NCBI GenBank assembly: GCA_035267185.1
Contig: DATFLY010000127.1
Coordinates: 40,280 to 104,279, forward strand
DNA: 64,000 nt
DNA from: JAUIBE01 sp035267185
GTDB taxonomy: Bacteria > Pseudomonadota > Gammaproteobacteria > Xanthomonadales > SZUA-36
Reading direction: 5' to 3'
Part shown: positions 8,156 to 16,316 of the stretch, piece by piece
Layout: each line of letters starts with the position of its first letter
Numbering within the stretch: the stretch's first letter is position 1
Notes under the pieces: model-generated
The model's database searches: none
What the model was told of the DNA's origin: nothing
Seen by the model: only the letters and a program-made list of their open reading frames with translations
Program-made: the position numbers and the translations under genes

Positions 8156-8659
8156 ATGATTTCACAACAGGGCAGGATCACGTCTGTTGACCAGCAGGAA
8201 GTCACTGTTGAAATCGGCGGAGTGAGTGGCTGCCCTGCATGTGATTCCGGAAAAGGTTGCGGTGCCGGAATTTTTGGACGCTTGTTACGAAATCGCCAGG
8301 CAGCAATCCAGCTTCCCAACACAATCGATGCTGTACCTGGTCAAGCGGTCAAATTGGGAATTTCCGAGCAGTATTTTCTGCGGCTGGTGTTTCGAATGTA
8401 TGCACTGCCGCTGTTGGCGGGTCTGATTGGAGCGAGCGTCGGGTTTTCCCTGGCATCGAGTGGCAATCACCAGGGGCTGGCGCTTGATGTCTGGACTTTG
8501 GTGGCCGGAATTGTCGCAGCTGGGCTTGTCATGATTTGGACTCGCAAAACATTGCGGGAATTTCCCGGACAGACAGCGGTCCATCTTTTAATGAACGATG
8601 ACACAGACAAGGCAATTCAATGTGTCACGCTGAGTGAAACAAGACAGGACACTCGATAA
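8156..8659 (+). CDS. rseC: SoxR-reducing / RseC family protein (MucC)
   Basis: The inner-membrane protein of 167 residues has a cytoplasmic N-terminal domain with four clustered cysteines (GCPACDSGKGCGAGIFG, residues 22-38). Two membrane segments follow (about 83-103 and 120-137). This is the RseC/MucC architecture; family members affect sigma-E signalling and, in E. coli, RseC is part of the Rsx system that reduces SoxR. The cysteine group suggests a redox or metal role. Position in the rpoE operon supports the assignment. Confidence 0.88.
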   Translation: MISQQGRITSVDQQEVTVEIGGVSGCPACDSGKGCGAGIFGRLLRNRQAAIQLPNTIDAVPGQAVKLGISEQYFLRLVFRMYALPLLAGLIGASVGFSLASSGNHQGLALDVWTLVAGIVAAGLVMIWTRKTLREFPGQTAVHLLMNDDTDKAIQCVTLSETRQDTR

Positions 8660-8695
8660 GAGAGTGACTGCAAGGCGGAATTGGAGAAAGTAAAA

Positions 8696-10138
8696 GTGTT
8701 TAAGAAACTGATTTCATCAACATTGCTGGTGCTGTTTATTGCATCGGCTCAAACAGGCAGCGCTGCTGTCACGGGCCTTCCTGACTTTACAGGCCTGGTG
8801 CGGGAAGCGGGGCCTGCAGTGGTCAATATCCAGGTGACTCAGTTCGGGGACAGGGTCCGGGCAGGTGAACGTGATGCTGCTCCTGATGATTCCTCACCAT
8901 ACTCGCAGGAAGAACTGCCAGAATTGTTCAGACGCTTCTTTGGGCAACCAAACACTCCTGACCTTAACGAACCCGATCGATTTGGCGCTGGCTCTGGTTT
9001 CATTATCGAATCTGACGGATACATCATTACCAATCACCACGTCATCGATGGAGCAGACGAAATCATTGTCAGCCTGGAAGATCGTCGTGAATTTATCGCG
9101 GAGTTGGTGGGTTCTGACCCGCAAAGTGACATCGCCCTGCTTAAGATTGATGAGGAAGGACTGCCTTTTCTCAGGCTTGGCGATTCGAATAACCTACAGA
9201 CCGGTGAATGGGTTGCAGCCATCGGATCACCGTTCGGATTTGAACAGACTGTGACCGCTGGCATCGTCAGTGCCAAAGGGCGCAGCAATAATTCACAACA
9301 GTATGTTCCGTTTATCCAGACGGACGTGGCCATCAATCGCGGCAACTCCGGCGGGCCACTACTGAATATGGATGGAGAGGTTGTTGGAATCAATTCCTGG
9401 ATACTCAGCGGCAGCGGTGGATACATGGGGCTCTCGTTCTCCATTCCGATTGAGACCGCAGCCAACAGCATCCAACAGTTGCGCACCACGGGCAAAGTCA
9501 CGCGTGGCTTGCTTGGCGTCGTGGTGGCTGAAGTCAGTCGTGAGTATGCCGAGGCCATGAACCTGGACCGCTCCGTTGGCGCGCTTGTGACAGACCTCAA
9601 CCGGGGAGGCGCCGCTGATCGTGCCGGAATCGAGCCAGGCGACGTCATACTCCGATTCAACGACAGGCCCATCAATGAATGGAGCGATCTCCCGCCATTG
9701 GTTGGTGCCAATCCTCCCGGAACAGAGGTGGATGTTGTGGTGGCCAGGAATGGTGACGAACGGGTTTTTGAAGTCACGCTGGATGCGCTTGAATCTGACA
9801 ACGAAGGCAATTTGCAGACCTCGACCGCTGAGGAAACCCAAAGCAATGCGTTGGGAATTGCTGTACAACCGGTTCCTGCCGACAGAATGGAAGAATTTGA
9901 AGGCGTCGATGGTGGCGTGATTGTCGTTGATGTGGAAAGCGATGAGGCATACCGGGCTGGCCTCAGGCGCGGTGATGTGCTGCTCGCCATCAACAATCAG
10001 TCAATTGAAGGTGTTGAAGATTTTGAGGACGTGGTTGAGTCACTGCCGGATGATAAGGCAGTTGCACTGCGAATCATGCGGAACGGTAATTCAAACTTCA
10101 TCGCATTTACGCCCGAAATTTCCGAGGATTCTGACTAG
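8696..10138 (+). CDS. mucD: DegP/HtrA-type periplasmic serine protease MucD
   Basis: This periplasmic quality-control protease has a signal peptide (KKLISSTLLVLFIAS), a trypsin-like domain and two PDZ domains (about 265-360 and 380-475). The catalytic His is in TNHHVIDGAD, Asp in SDIALLKI and Ser in RGNSGGPLL. Degradation of misfolded envelope proteins lowers sigma-E activation, which is why Pseudomonas keeps it in the algU operon. The frame can start at TTG 8681, but GTG 8696 has GGAG nine bases upstream and gives a normal signal peptide, so 8696 (480 aa) was chosen. A terminator follows the gene. Confidence 0.93.
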   Translation: MFKKLISSTLLVLFIASAQTGSAAVTGLPDFTGLVREAGPAVVNIQVTQFGDRVRAGERDAAPDDSSPYSQEELPELFRRFFGQPNTPDLNEPDRFGAGSGFIIESDGYIITNHHVIDGADEIIVSLEDRREFIAELVGSDPQSDIALLKIDEEGLPFLRLGDSNNLQTGEWVAAIGSPFGFEQTVTAGIVSAKGRSNNSQQYVPFIQTDVAINRGNSGGPLLNMDGEVVGINSWILSGSGGYMGLSFSIPIETAANSIQQLRTTGKVTRGLLGVVVAEVSREYAEAMNLDRSVGALVTDLNRGGAADRAGIEPGDVILRFNDRPINEWSDLPPLVGANPPGTEVDVVVARNGDERVFEVTLDALESDNEGNLQTSTAEETQSNALGIAVQPVPADRMEEFEGVDGGVIVVDVESDEAYRAGLRRGDVLLAINNQSIEGVEDFEDVVESLPDDKAVALRIMRNGNSNFIAFTPEISEDSD

Positions 10139-10167
10139 TCTCCTTATCGAGCCAGAAACATAGAATT

Positions 10168-10197
10168 CTGAACCACGGTTCGTGATTCAGATATAAT
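10168..10197 (+). promoter_or_regulatory. Consensus -10 box with overlapping imperfect palindrome upstream of lepA
   Basis: A perfect TATAAT lies at 10192-10197. Just upstream is an inverted repeat CTGAACCAC-N5-GTGATTCAG (10168-10176 and 10182-10190) with a single mismatch, covering the -35 to -10 interval. No good -35 hexamer is seen. The pair could be a lepA promoter with an operator, but the next feature is a terminator-like hairpin starting at about the expected +1. Confidence 0.4.
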
Positions 10198-10201
10198 CGC
10201 T

Positions 10202-10239
10202 AAAGGCCATCCGCTCTTCGTTTGACGGATGGCCTTTTT
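10202..10239 (+). terminator. Rho-independent terminator between mucD and lepA
   Basis: A perfect 12-bp stem, AAAGGCCATCCG at 10202-10213 with CGGATGGCCTTT at 10226-10237, has a 12-base loop and ends in a run of five T. It would end the rpoE-mucD transcript. The lepA ATG is only 25 bp after the T run. Confidence 0.85.
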
Positions 10240-10263
10240 GCTGACCGTGGTAACGGAATCCAG

Positions 10264-12066
10264 ATGGACCAGAGTCATATCCGAAATTTCTCGATCATTG
10301 CCCATGTCGACCATGGCAAGTCGACCCTGGCCGATCGTTTTATTCAGACCTGCGGGGCCTTGAGCGAACGCGAAATGTCCGAGCAGGTACTGGATTCCAT
10401 GGATATTGAGCGTGAACGGGGAATCACGATCAAGGCGCAAAGTGTGACTCTGCGTTACACCGCGAAAAATGGCGAGGAATATCAGCTGAACTTCATTGAT
10501 ACGCCTGGCCATGTGGATTTTTCTTACGAGGTTTCACGTTCGCTCGCAGCGTGCGAGGGTGCTTTATTGGTGGTCGATGCGGCACAGGGCGTCGAAGCAC
10601 AGAGTGTCGCCAATTGTTATACCGCCGTTGAGCTGGGTCTCGAAGTGATACCAGTGCTTAACAAGATCGACCTGCAGTCAGCTGAACCTGAAAGGGTAAA
10701 AGGCGAAATCGAGGATATCATCGGGATCGAGGCTCAGGATGCGCTGGAAGTCAGTGCAAAGACGGGGCAGGGCATTGATGAAATTCTTGAGTCGCTGGTG
10801 GAAAAAATTCCACCACCGGTTGGTCGCAGGGATGCACCTTTAAAAGCCCTGATTATTGATTCCTGGTTTGACAATTACCTGGGTGTGGTTTCATTGATTC
10901 GGGTGGTTGATGGAACAGTAAAAAAACAGGACAAGATCAAGCTGATGTCGCTCTCAGAACATCAACAGGTTGAACAGGTTGGCGTGTTCACGCCCAAGCA
11001 GGAAAAACGTGATCTTCTTGCGCCCGGGGAGGTTGGCTACCTGGTGGCTGGCATCAAGGATGTCCATGGCGCCCCGGTCGGAGACACGATCACTGCGGCA
11101 AAAGATGGTGCGAAAGAGCCACTGGCCGGTTTTAAGAAAATGCAGCCGCGCGTGTTTGCAGGCCTTTTCCCATCAAACGCCGACGACTACCCCGACCTCA
11201 GGGAAGCGCTCGATCGTCTGCAGTTGAATGATGCGGCACTTCATTTCGAGCCCGAAACATCACAGGCGCTGGGATTCGGATTCAGATGTGGTTTTCTTGG
11301 CTTGTTGCACATGGAGATCGTGCAGGAGAGACTGGAGCGGGAATACGACATCGACCTGGTCACCACCGCCCCTACAGTTATTTACGAAGTGCTTGTGACC
11401 GATGGCAGTATTGTCAGTCTTGAAAACCCCGCTAAGCTTCCACCAGAGAATGAAATTGCAGAAGTGCGCGAGCCAATTATCCAGGCCAATATCCTGGTGC
11501 CACAGGATTATGTTGGTTCAGTGATTGGTCTTTGCGAAGAAAAGAGAGGCAGGCAGAAAGGGCTGCACTACCTGGGCAACCAGGTATCAATCCAGTACGA
11601 ATTGCCACTCTCGGAAGTGGTCCTGGATTTCTTTGATCGATTAAAATCCGTGAGCCGTGGGTATGCTTCATTCGATTATCATTTCCTGCGTTATGAAGCA
11701 GGGCCGTTTGTCAGGTTGGATATCCTGATCAATGGTGAACGTGTTGATGCGTTGTCATTGATTATTCATCGTGAAGATGTACAGAGAAAAGGCCGGGATA
11801 TGGCCGTCAAGATGAAAGAACTGATTCCTCGCCAGATGTTCGATATTGCAATTCAGGCTGCGATCGGATCACATGTGATATCCCGGACGACGGTCAAGGC
11901 GCTGCGCAAGAATGTTACCGCCAAGTGTTATGGGGGCGACATTACCCGAAAACGCAAGCTGCTGGAGAAACAGAAAGCCGGTAAGAAAAGAATGAAACAG
12001 GTTGGGCGGGTTGAGATACCCCAGGAAGCCTTCTTAGCTGTTTTGCAGAATGAGACAAAAAGATAA
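10264..12066 (+). CDS. lepA: Elongation factor 4 (LepA)
   Basis: LepA is a ribosome-associated translational GTPase related to EF-G, thought to act during initiation or back-translocation. The 600-residue length equals the family norm. Visible are the P-loop AHVDHGKSTLADR, switch II DTPGHVDFSYEV, NKIDL, the DYVGSVIGL stretch of the EF-G-like C-terminal half, and the LepA-specific tail AKCYGGDITRKRKLLEKQK. An earlier in-frame start would lie inside the terminator, so ATG 10264 was chosen. The stop is followed at once by the lepB ATG, so the two are co-translated, as in most proteobacteria. Confidence 0.97.
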   Translation: MDQSHIRNFSIIAHVDHGKSTLADRFIQTCGALSEREMSEQVLDSMDIERERGITIKAQSVTLRYTAKNGEEYQLNFIDTPGHVDFSYEVSRSLAACEGALLVVDAAQGVEAQSVANCYTAVELGLEVIPVLNKIDLQSAEPERVKGEIEDIIGIEAQDALEVSAKTGQGIDEILESLVEKIPPPVGRRDAPLKALIIDSWFDNYLGVVSLIRVVDGTVKKQDKIKLMSLSEHQQVEQVGVFTPKQEKRDLLAPGEVGYLVAGIKDVHGAPVGDTITAAKDGAKEPLAGFKKMQPRVFAGLFPSNADDYPDLREALDRLQLNDAALHFEPETSQALGFGFRCGFLGLLHMEIVQERLEREYDIDLVTTAPTVIYEVLVTDGSIVSLENPAKLPPENEIAEVREPIIQANILVPQDYVGSVIGLCEEKRGRQKGLHYLGNQVSIQYELPLSEVVLDFFDRLKSVSRGYASFDYHFLRYEAGPFVRLDILINGERVDALSLIIHREDVQRKGRDMAVKMKELIPRQMFDIAIQAAIGSHVISRTTVKALRKNVTAKCYGGDITRKRKLLEKQKAGKKRMKQVGRVEIPQEAFLAVLQNETKR

Positions 12067-12879
12067 ATGGAATACCTTGCTCCCAATTTTACGCTCCTGC
12101 TGGTCGTACTGACCCTCCTGTCAGGACTGATCTGGTTAATTGATACGCTCTTTTTCAAAAAGAAAAGGATGGACCGTGCAGTTCAGTCTGGTACCGGTGA
12201 AGTTGGCAGAGAGCCGGTTGCAGTGGAGTATTCACGTTCATTATTCCCCGTTCTGCTGGTGGTATTGCTTTTTCGCTCTTTTTTGTTTGAACCATTCAAG
12301 ATTCCTTCCGGATCGATGATTCCAACCTTGCTGGTGGGAGACTTCATCCTGGTAAACAAGTATGCCTATGGTTTGAAACTGCCCGTGTTTCACAAGAAGT
12401 TCGTATCCATTGGAGAGCCGGAAAGGGGTGATGTTATTGTCTTCAGGAAACCCGGCGAAGAGAATGTCAGTTTTATCAAGCGCCTTGTGGGTCTTCCGGG
12501 AGACACGATCAGTTACCGTGACAAAAAGCTGTACATCAATGGGGAGCTGGTACCTTCCGAGGAAGCAGGGCGCTATACAAGCCAGGATGTGAAGTGTGCA
12601 ACCCCCAGGCGTGACGCGGTTCGTTACATTGAGACGCTTGGCGATTCGACGCATGAAATCCTTCTGCATGAGTCATCCGGAAGCCGGAATGGACAATGGG
12701 TTGTGCCGGAGGGGCAGTATTTTGCGATGGGGGACAACCGCGACCGAAGCAATGACAGTCGTGAATGGGGCTTTGTTCCTGAAGAGAACATGATGGGAAG
12801 AGCCGTGGGAATCTGGCTCAACTTTGATATGAACAAGGGGTGCGGTGATATGTCCCGTGTCGGCGAAGGAATCCAATAA
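12067..12879 (+). CDS. lepB: Signal peptidase I
   Basis: LepB removes signal peptides from exported proteins at the periplasmic face of the inner membrane. The 270-residue protein has two N-terminal membrane segments (about 7-27 and 58-76). The catalytic Ser is in PSGSMIPTL, the Lys base in FIKRLVGLPGD, and the conserved GDNRDRSNDSR box lies near the C-terminus. It starts directly after the lepA stop codon. Confidence 0.96.
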   Translation: MEYLAPNFTLLLVVLTLLSGLIWLIDTLFFKKKRMDRAVQSGTGEVGREPVAVEYSRSLFPVLLVVLLFRSFLFEPFKIPSGSMIPTLLVGDFILVNKYAYGLKLPVFHKKFVSIGEPERGDVIVFRKPGEENVSFIKRLVGLPGDTISYRDKKLYINGELVPSEEAGRYTSQDVKCATPRRDAVRYIETLGDSTHEILLHESSGSRNGQWVVPEGQYFAMGDNRDRSNDSREWGFVPEENMMGRAVGIWLNFDMNKGCGDMSRVGEGIQ

Positions 12880-12934
12880 TTGGCCTAAAAAGGCTATAGT
12901 ATGGGTCTGAACTTGAAAGGGAATCAGGTAACCG

Positions 12935-13306
12935 ATGATGAAGATGCGCAAACAGAAAGGGCTTACGCTAATAGGGTTCGGCATTGTTCTGGTATTCGTT
13001 GTGTTTTTCGCCTATGTGGGAATGCGACTGGTGCCGTTGTATCTTGAATATCATGCCGTGGTGGGGGCAATGGAGCGTTTACAGGAGGATCCGGGTGCCG
13101 CAAAGCTCCCCGCCAATCGTATCCGGGAGCGCATCATGCGAAGCCTTTATGTCAGTTATGCGTCTGACAACATTCAGCGCCATCACATAAAAATCAAACG
13201 CCAGGGGGGCATCCAGGTCAATGTGGCCTATGAAGTCCGTAAGCCCATGGTCGGTAATGTTGATGTCGTGGTGCATTTCGATAAAACAGTTGTCCTGAGG
13301 CAATGA
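12935..13306 (+). CDS. DUF4845 membrane protein
   Basis: The protein of 123 residues has one N-terminal membrane segment (residues 9-31) and an extracytoplasmic domain. It matches the DUF4845 family, which is almost always found between lepB and rnc in Pseudomonas and relatives; its function is unknown. Two ATG codons (12935 and 12938) are possible; both are in frame. Its stop overlaps the rnc start as ATGA. A TATAGT at 12895-12900 upstream could be a -10 box but lacks a matching -35. Confidence 0.85.
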   Translation: MMKMRKQKGLTLIGFGIVLVFVVFFAYVGMRLVPLYLEYHAVVGAMERLQEDPGAAKLPANRIRERIMRSLYVSYASDNIQRHHIKIKRQGGIQVNVAYEVRKPMVGNVDVVVHFDKTVVLRQ

Positions 13307-13968
13307 CCCATCAAATTCCCGGGATCAATTACCAATTTTCAGATCCCGGGTTGCTTGAAAAAGCGCTGACACACAGAAGTGTCGGTTCTGGTAATTACGA
13401 ACGACTTGAATTTCTTGGCGACAGCGTGCTTGATCTGGTCATCGCTGAGCGACTGATTGTTCTACATCCAAAGGCAACTGAAGGCGATCTCAGCCGAATG
13501 AGGTCCCGCCTTGTCAGGGCCGATTCGCTCCGCAAGGTCGCGTCTTCCCTGGACCTGGGAAAACACCTGAGACTGGGTATTGGTGAACGCAAATCCGGGG
13601 GCAGGAGACGTGCGTCAATCCTGGGAGACGCACTGGAAGCCGTGATCGGTGCGATATATATGGACGGAGGCTACCGGGCTTGCCAGTCCGTGATCCTTGA
13701 AATATTTCAGCCCAGTATCGAAGACCTTCCGGATGCTGAAAGCCTGAAAGATCCCAAAACACGACTGCAGGAATATCTGCAGGGTCGTGGTAGACCGTTG
13801 CCCCGTTATGAACTGCAGGAAGAACGTGGCGCTGATCATGACAAGGAATTCAGTGTCCGATGTTCGCTCAGAGATACAGAACAGCACGCGATAGCCACGG
13901 GAACCAGCCGACGAAAAGCAGAGCAGGCTGCGGCACAATACCTTTATGAGCAGTTGGTCAATGACTGA
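13303..13968 (+). CDS. rnc: Ribonuclease III
   Basis: RNase III cuts double-stranded RNA, including rRNA precursors. The 221-residue protein has the catalytic signature ERLEFLGDSVLDL (acidic Mg ligands), a second acidic site in LGDALEAVIGAIYMDGG and a C-terminal double-stranded-RNA-binding domain (about 150-221, ending in SRRKAEQAAAQYLYEQL). The start overlaps the previous stop (ATGA) and the gene overlaps era by 8 bp, which points to coupled translation. Confidence 0.97.
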   Translation: MTHQIPGINYQFSDPGLLEKALTHRSVGSGNYERLEFLGDSVLDLVIAERLIVLHPKATEGDLSRMRSRLVRADSLRKVASSLDLGKHLRLGIGERKSGGRRRASILGDALEAVIGAIYMDGGYRACQSVILEIFQPSIEDLPDAESLKDPKTRLQEYLQGRGRPLPRYELQEERGADHDKEFSVRCSLRDTEQHAIATGTSRRKAEQAAAQYLYEQLVND

Positions 13969-14863
13969 GAGCAAAATGCGAAGTGGTTACGTGGCGCTGG
14001 TTGGGCGTCCGAATGTCGGCAAATCCACATTGATGAACCGGGTTCTGGGTCAGAAACTCAGCATTGTGACTGCCAAGCCACAGACGACACGTCAGCGGAT
14101 CAGTGGCATCAAGACCGACGAAAAAGGGCAGGTTGTCTATGTCGATACGCCCGGAATTCATCGGGTCGACAAAAAAGCACTGAATCGTTTCATGAATCGA
14201 ATTGCCCGTGCCTCGTTTCTGGATGTCGACCTTGTGTTATTTCTGGTGGAAGCCGGCCGATGGACAGATGAAGACGAAGCAGTGGCAAAAAGTCTGCGGA
14301 ATATTGACGTGCCGGTTTGCCTGGTGGTGAACAAGATTGACGCCCTGGCAGACAAGTCAGAGTTGCTCGGATTTGTCGAAAAACATGTTGATGGAAATAA
14401 ATTTGAGGAAGTATTCCTGGTCTCTGCCCTGAAGGGCAATGGCGTTGACAGCCTTGAGAACGCCATTTCCCAAAAGCTGCCATTTTCCAGGCCGCTTTAT
14501 GATGAAGATCAACTGACTGATCGCAGTGAACGCTTCCTTGCCGCTGAATTTATTCGCGAGCAACTGATGCAAAGGTTACATAAGGAGATTCCTTATGCCC
14601 TTACGGTTGAAATCGAATCTTTTGAGCGTACGAAAAAGCTCCTGAGGATCGGTGCTGTCATCTGGGTGGAGCGGGAAAGCCAGAAAGGAATTGTCATCGG
14701 CAAGGGCGGTGAGGCCCTCAAACAGGCTTCCAGCCGTGCACGGCTGGCACTTGAAAAATTTTTTGGCGAGAAAGTGTTCCTCGAAACATGGGTCAGGGTC
14801 AGCAAGAACTGGTCGAATGACGATCGTTTACTCAAGAAGCTGGGCTACGACGACCTGGTCTGA
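13961..14863 (+). CDS. era: GTPase Era
   Basis: Era binds the 3' end of 16S rRNA and acts in 30S subunit assembly. The 300-residue protein has G1 GRPNVGKST, G3 DTPGIH, G4 NKID and the C-terminal KH domain with IVIGKGGEALK. ATG 13961 overlaps the rnc end by 8 bp and gives the family length; the frame is open 15 bases earlier and another ATG at 13976 is possible. Confidence 0.97.
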   Translation: MTESKMRSGYVALVGRPNVGKSTLMNRVLGQKLSIVTAKPQTTRQRISGIKTDEKGQVVYVDTPGIHRVDKKALNRFMNRIARASFLDVDLVLFLVEAGRWTDEDEAVAKSLRNIDVPVCLVVNKIDALADKSELLGFVEKHVDGNKFEEVFLVSALKGNGVDSLENAISQKLPFSRPLYDEDQLTDRSERFLAAEFIREQLMQRLHKEIPYALTVEIESFERTKKLLRIGAVIWVERESQKGIVIGKGGEALKQASSRARLALEKFFGEKVFLETWVRVSKNWSNDDRLLKKLGYDDLV

Positions 14864-14877
14864 GTCGGCTTCAAGCG

Positions 14878-15573
14878 ATGCGTGTACTTCAGGAACCCGG
14901 ATTCGTCCTCCATACCCGACCCTTCAGGGAAACCAGTCTTTTGCTTGAAATGCTGTCACGCGAGCACGGGCGGGTAGGGCTGGTTGCAAGAGGCGCGAAA
15001 TCAGCCCGCTCACGCTGGAGGCATGTGCTGCAACCTTTCAGGCCCCTTTTGGTTGGCTGGAATCAGCGAGGGGAGCTTGGAACGCTGACGGGAGCTGAGG
15101 AAGCCGCAACCATTCCGCCGCTCCGTGGTGAATCCCTGATGTGTGGTTTGTATGCAAATGAACTGCTGGTTCGCTTTTTGCACCGTTCGGATCCTCATCC
15201 TGAAGTTTTTGATCTTTATCGGAACCTGGTAACAGCGCTGGCGTCAGAAGAACAAATACAACCTGTTTTACGGGTGTTTGAGCGGGATTTGCTCCAGTCC
15301 GTCGGGTTGGGATTGCAACTGGAATGGGAGCAGGGGGGGCGACGCCCAATCGACGAGACTGCGTGGTACGAATATTTGCCCGATGGCGGCCCGATCAGGC
15401 GAAACGAAGAGGACAGAAGCCGAACCAGGCTTATCTCGGGTAAAGCCCTGCTTGCGCTGGGCACTGGCCAGATTGGTGAAGATCAACAACGTGAACTGAA
15501 GATGCTGATGCGCAGGTTAATTCGTTATCATCTGGGCGACAAACCACTGGCATCGCACGAACTGTTTCGTTAG
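14878..15573 (+). CDS. recO: DNA repair protein RecO
   Basis: RecO helps load RecA on SSB-coated DNA in the RecFOR pathway. The 231-residue protein starts with the OB-fold stretch VLHTRPFRETSLLLEMLSR and continues with GRVGLVARGAK; an all-helical C-terminal part follows. No Cys4 zinc motif is visible, as is common in gammaproteobacteria. The era-recO-pdxJ order is conserved. No clear ribosome-binding site precedes the ATG. Confidence 0.93.
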   Translation: MRVLQEPGFVLHTRPFRETSLLLEMLSREHGRVGLVARGAKSARSRWRHVLQPFRPLLVGWNQRGELGTLTGAEEAATIPPLRGESLMCGLYANELLVRFLHRSDPHPEVFDLYRNLVTALASEEQIQPVLRVFERDLLQSVGLGLQLEWEQGGRRPIDETAWYEYLPDGGPIRRNEEDRSRTRLISGKALLALGTGQIGEDQQRELKMLMRRLIRYHLGDKPLASHELFR

Positions 15574-15582
15574 GAAAAGATT

Positions 15583-16302
15583 ATGGCTGTTCTACTTGGT
15601 GTAAACGTGGATCACGTGGCGACTGTGCGGCAGGCGCGGGGTACAAATTACCCCTCGGTTGTTGAGGCGGCGGCGTTGGCGGAAGATTCCGGTGCTGATT
15701 CAATCACGGTACATCTCAGGGAAGATCGTCGTCACATTCAGGACAGCGATGTGACCCAGCTGTGCGCCAACAGCAGAACCCGCGTCAACCTGGAAATGGC
15801 GGTAACCGGGGAAATGCTGGGTATTGCACTCAGGCATCGACCCCATGATGTTTGCCTTGTCCCTGAAAAGCGACAGGAGCTCACCACGGAAGGCGGGCTG
15901 GATGTGGTACGTCACCACGCGGAAATATCTGCTGCGGTTGCCCGGTTATCCGAAGCGGGTATTCGGGTATCTCTGTTTATCGATCCTGACCCGGAACAGC
16001 TCAAAGCAGCAAAAGAAACACAGGCACCGGTCATTGAATTGCATACGGGCACATATGCGGAACTGGAAGGCGAATCCATGCTTACTGAATTGGCCCGCCT
16101 CGACGATGCCTGCAACCTGGGTCACTCATTTGGCCTTGTGATCAACGCAGGACACGGTCTGAATCGGGGCAACGTCCAGGCTATTGCAAGCCTTCCCTAC
16201 ATGAATGAACTAAACATTGGCCACGCCATCATTTCGCGCTCCATCTTCGTTGGTTTGCCGGCGGCAGTTAACGAGATGCGTATGCTGATAGAGCAGGCCT
16301 GA
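15583..16302 (+). CDS. pdxJ: Pyridoxine 5'-phosphate synthase
   Basis: PdxJ condenses 1-deoxyxylulose 5-phosphate with 3-amino-2-oxopropyl phosphate to make pyridoxine 5'-phosphate. The 239-residue TIM barrel has the N-terminal LGVNVDHVATVRQARG, the HLREDRRHIQD stretch, CLVPEKR with a catalytic Glu, and NAGHGLN plus NIGHAIISRS at the phosphate site. AGGAAAA precedes the ATG. It is the last gene of the lepA-to-pdxJ run. Confidence 0.97.
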   Translation: MAVLLGVNVDHVATVRQARGTNYPSVVEAAALAEDSGADSITVHLREDRRHIQDSDVTQLCANSRTRVNLEMAVTGEMLGIALRHRPHDVCLVPEKRQELTTEGGLDVVRHHAEISAAVARLSEAGIRVSLFIDPDPEQLKAAKETQAPVIELHTGTYAELEGESMLTELARLDDACNLGHSFGLVINAGHGLNRGNVQAIASLPYMNELNIGHAIISRSIFVGLPAAVNEMRMLIEQA

Positions 16303-16316
16303 ATGTCAACTCTTTT

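Noticed and set aside
9034..9996. Long open frame (320 codons) on the minus strand inside mucD
   Set aside because: Ser/Pro/Thr-rich translation typical of an antisense shadow of a Gly/Asp/Glu-rich protein; mucD is certain.
14001..14030. Near-identical DNA in era and in both halves of der (GRPNVGKST codons)
   Set aside because: It is the conserved P-loop coding sequence of related GTPases, not a mobile or regulatory repeat.
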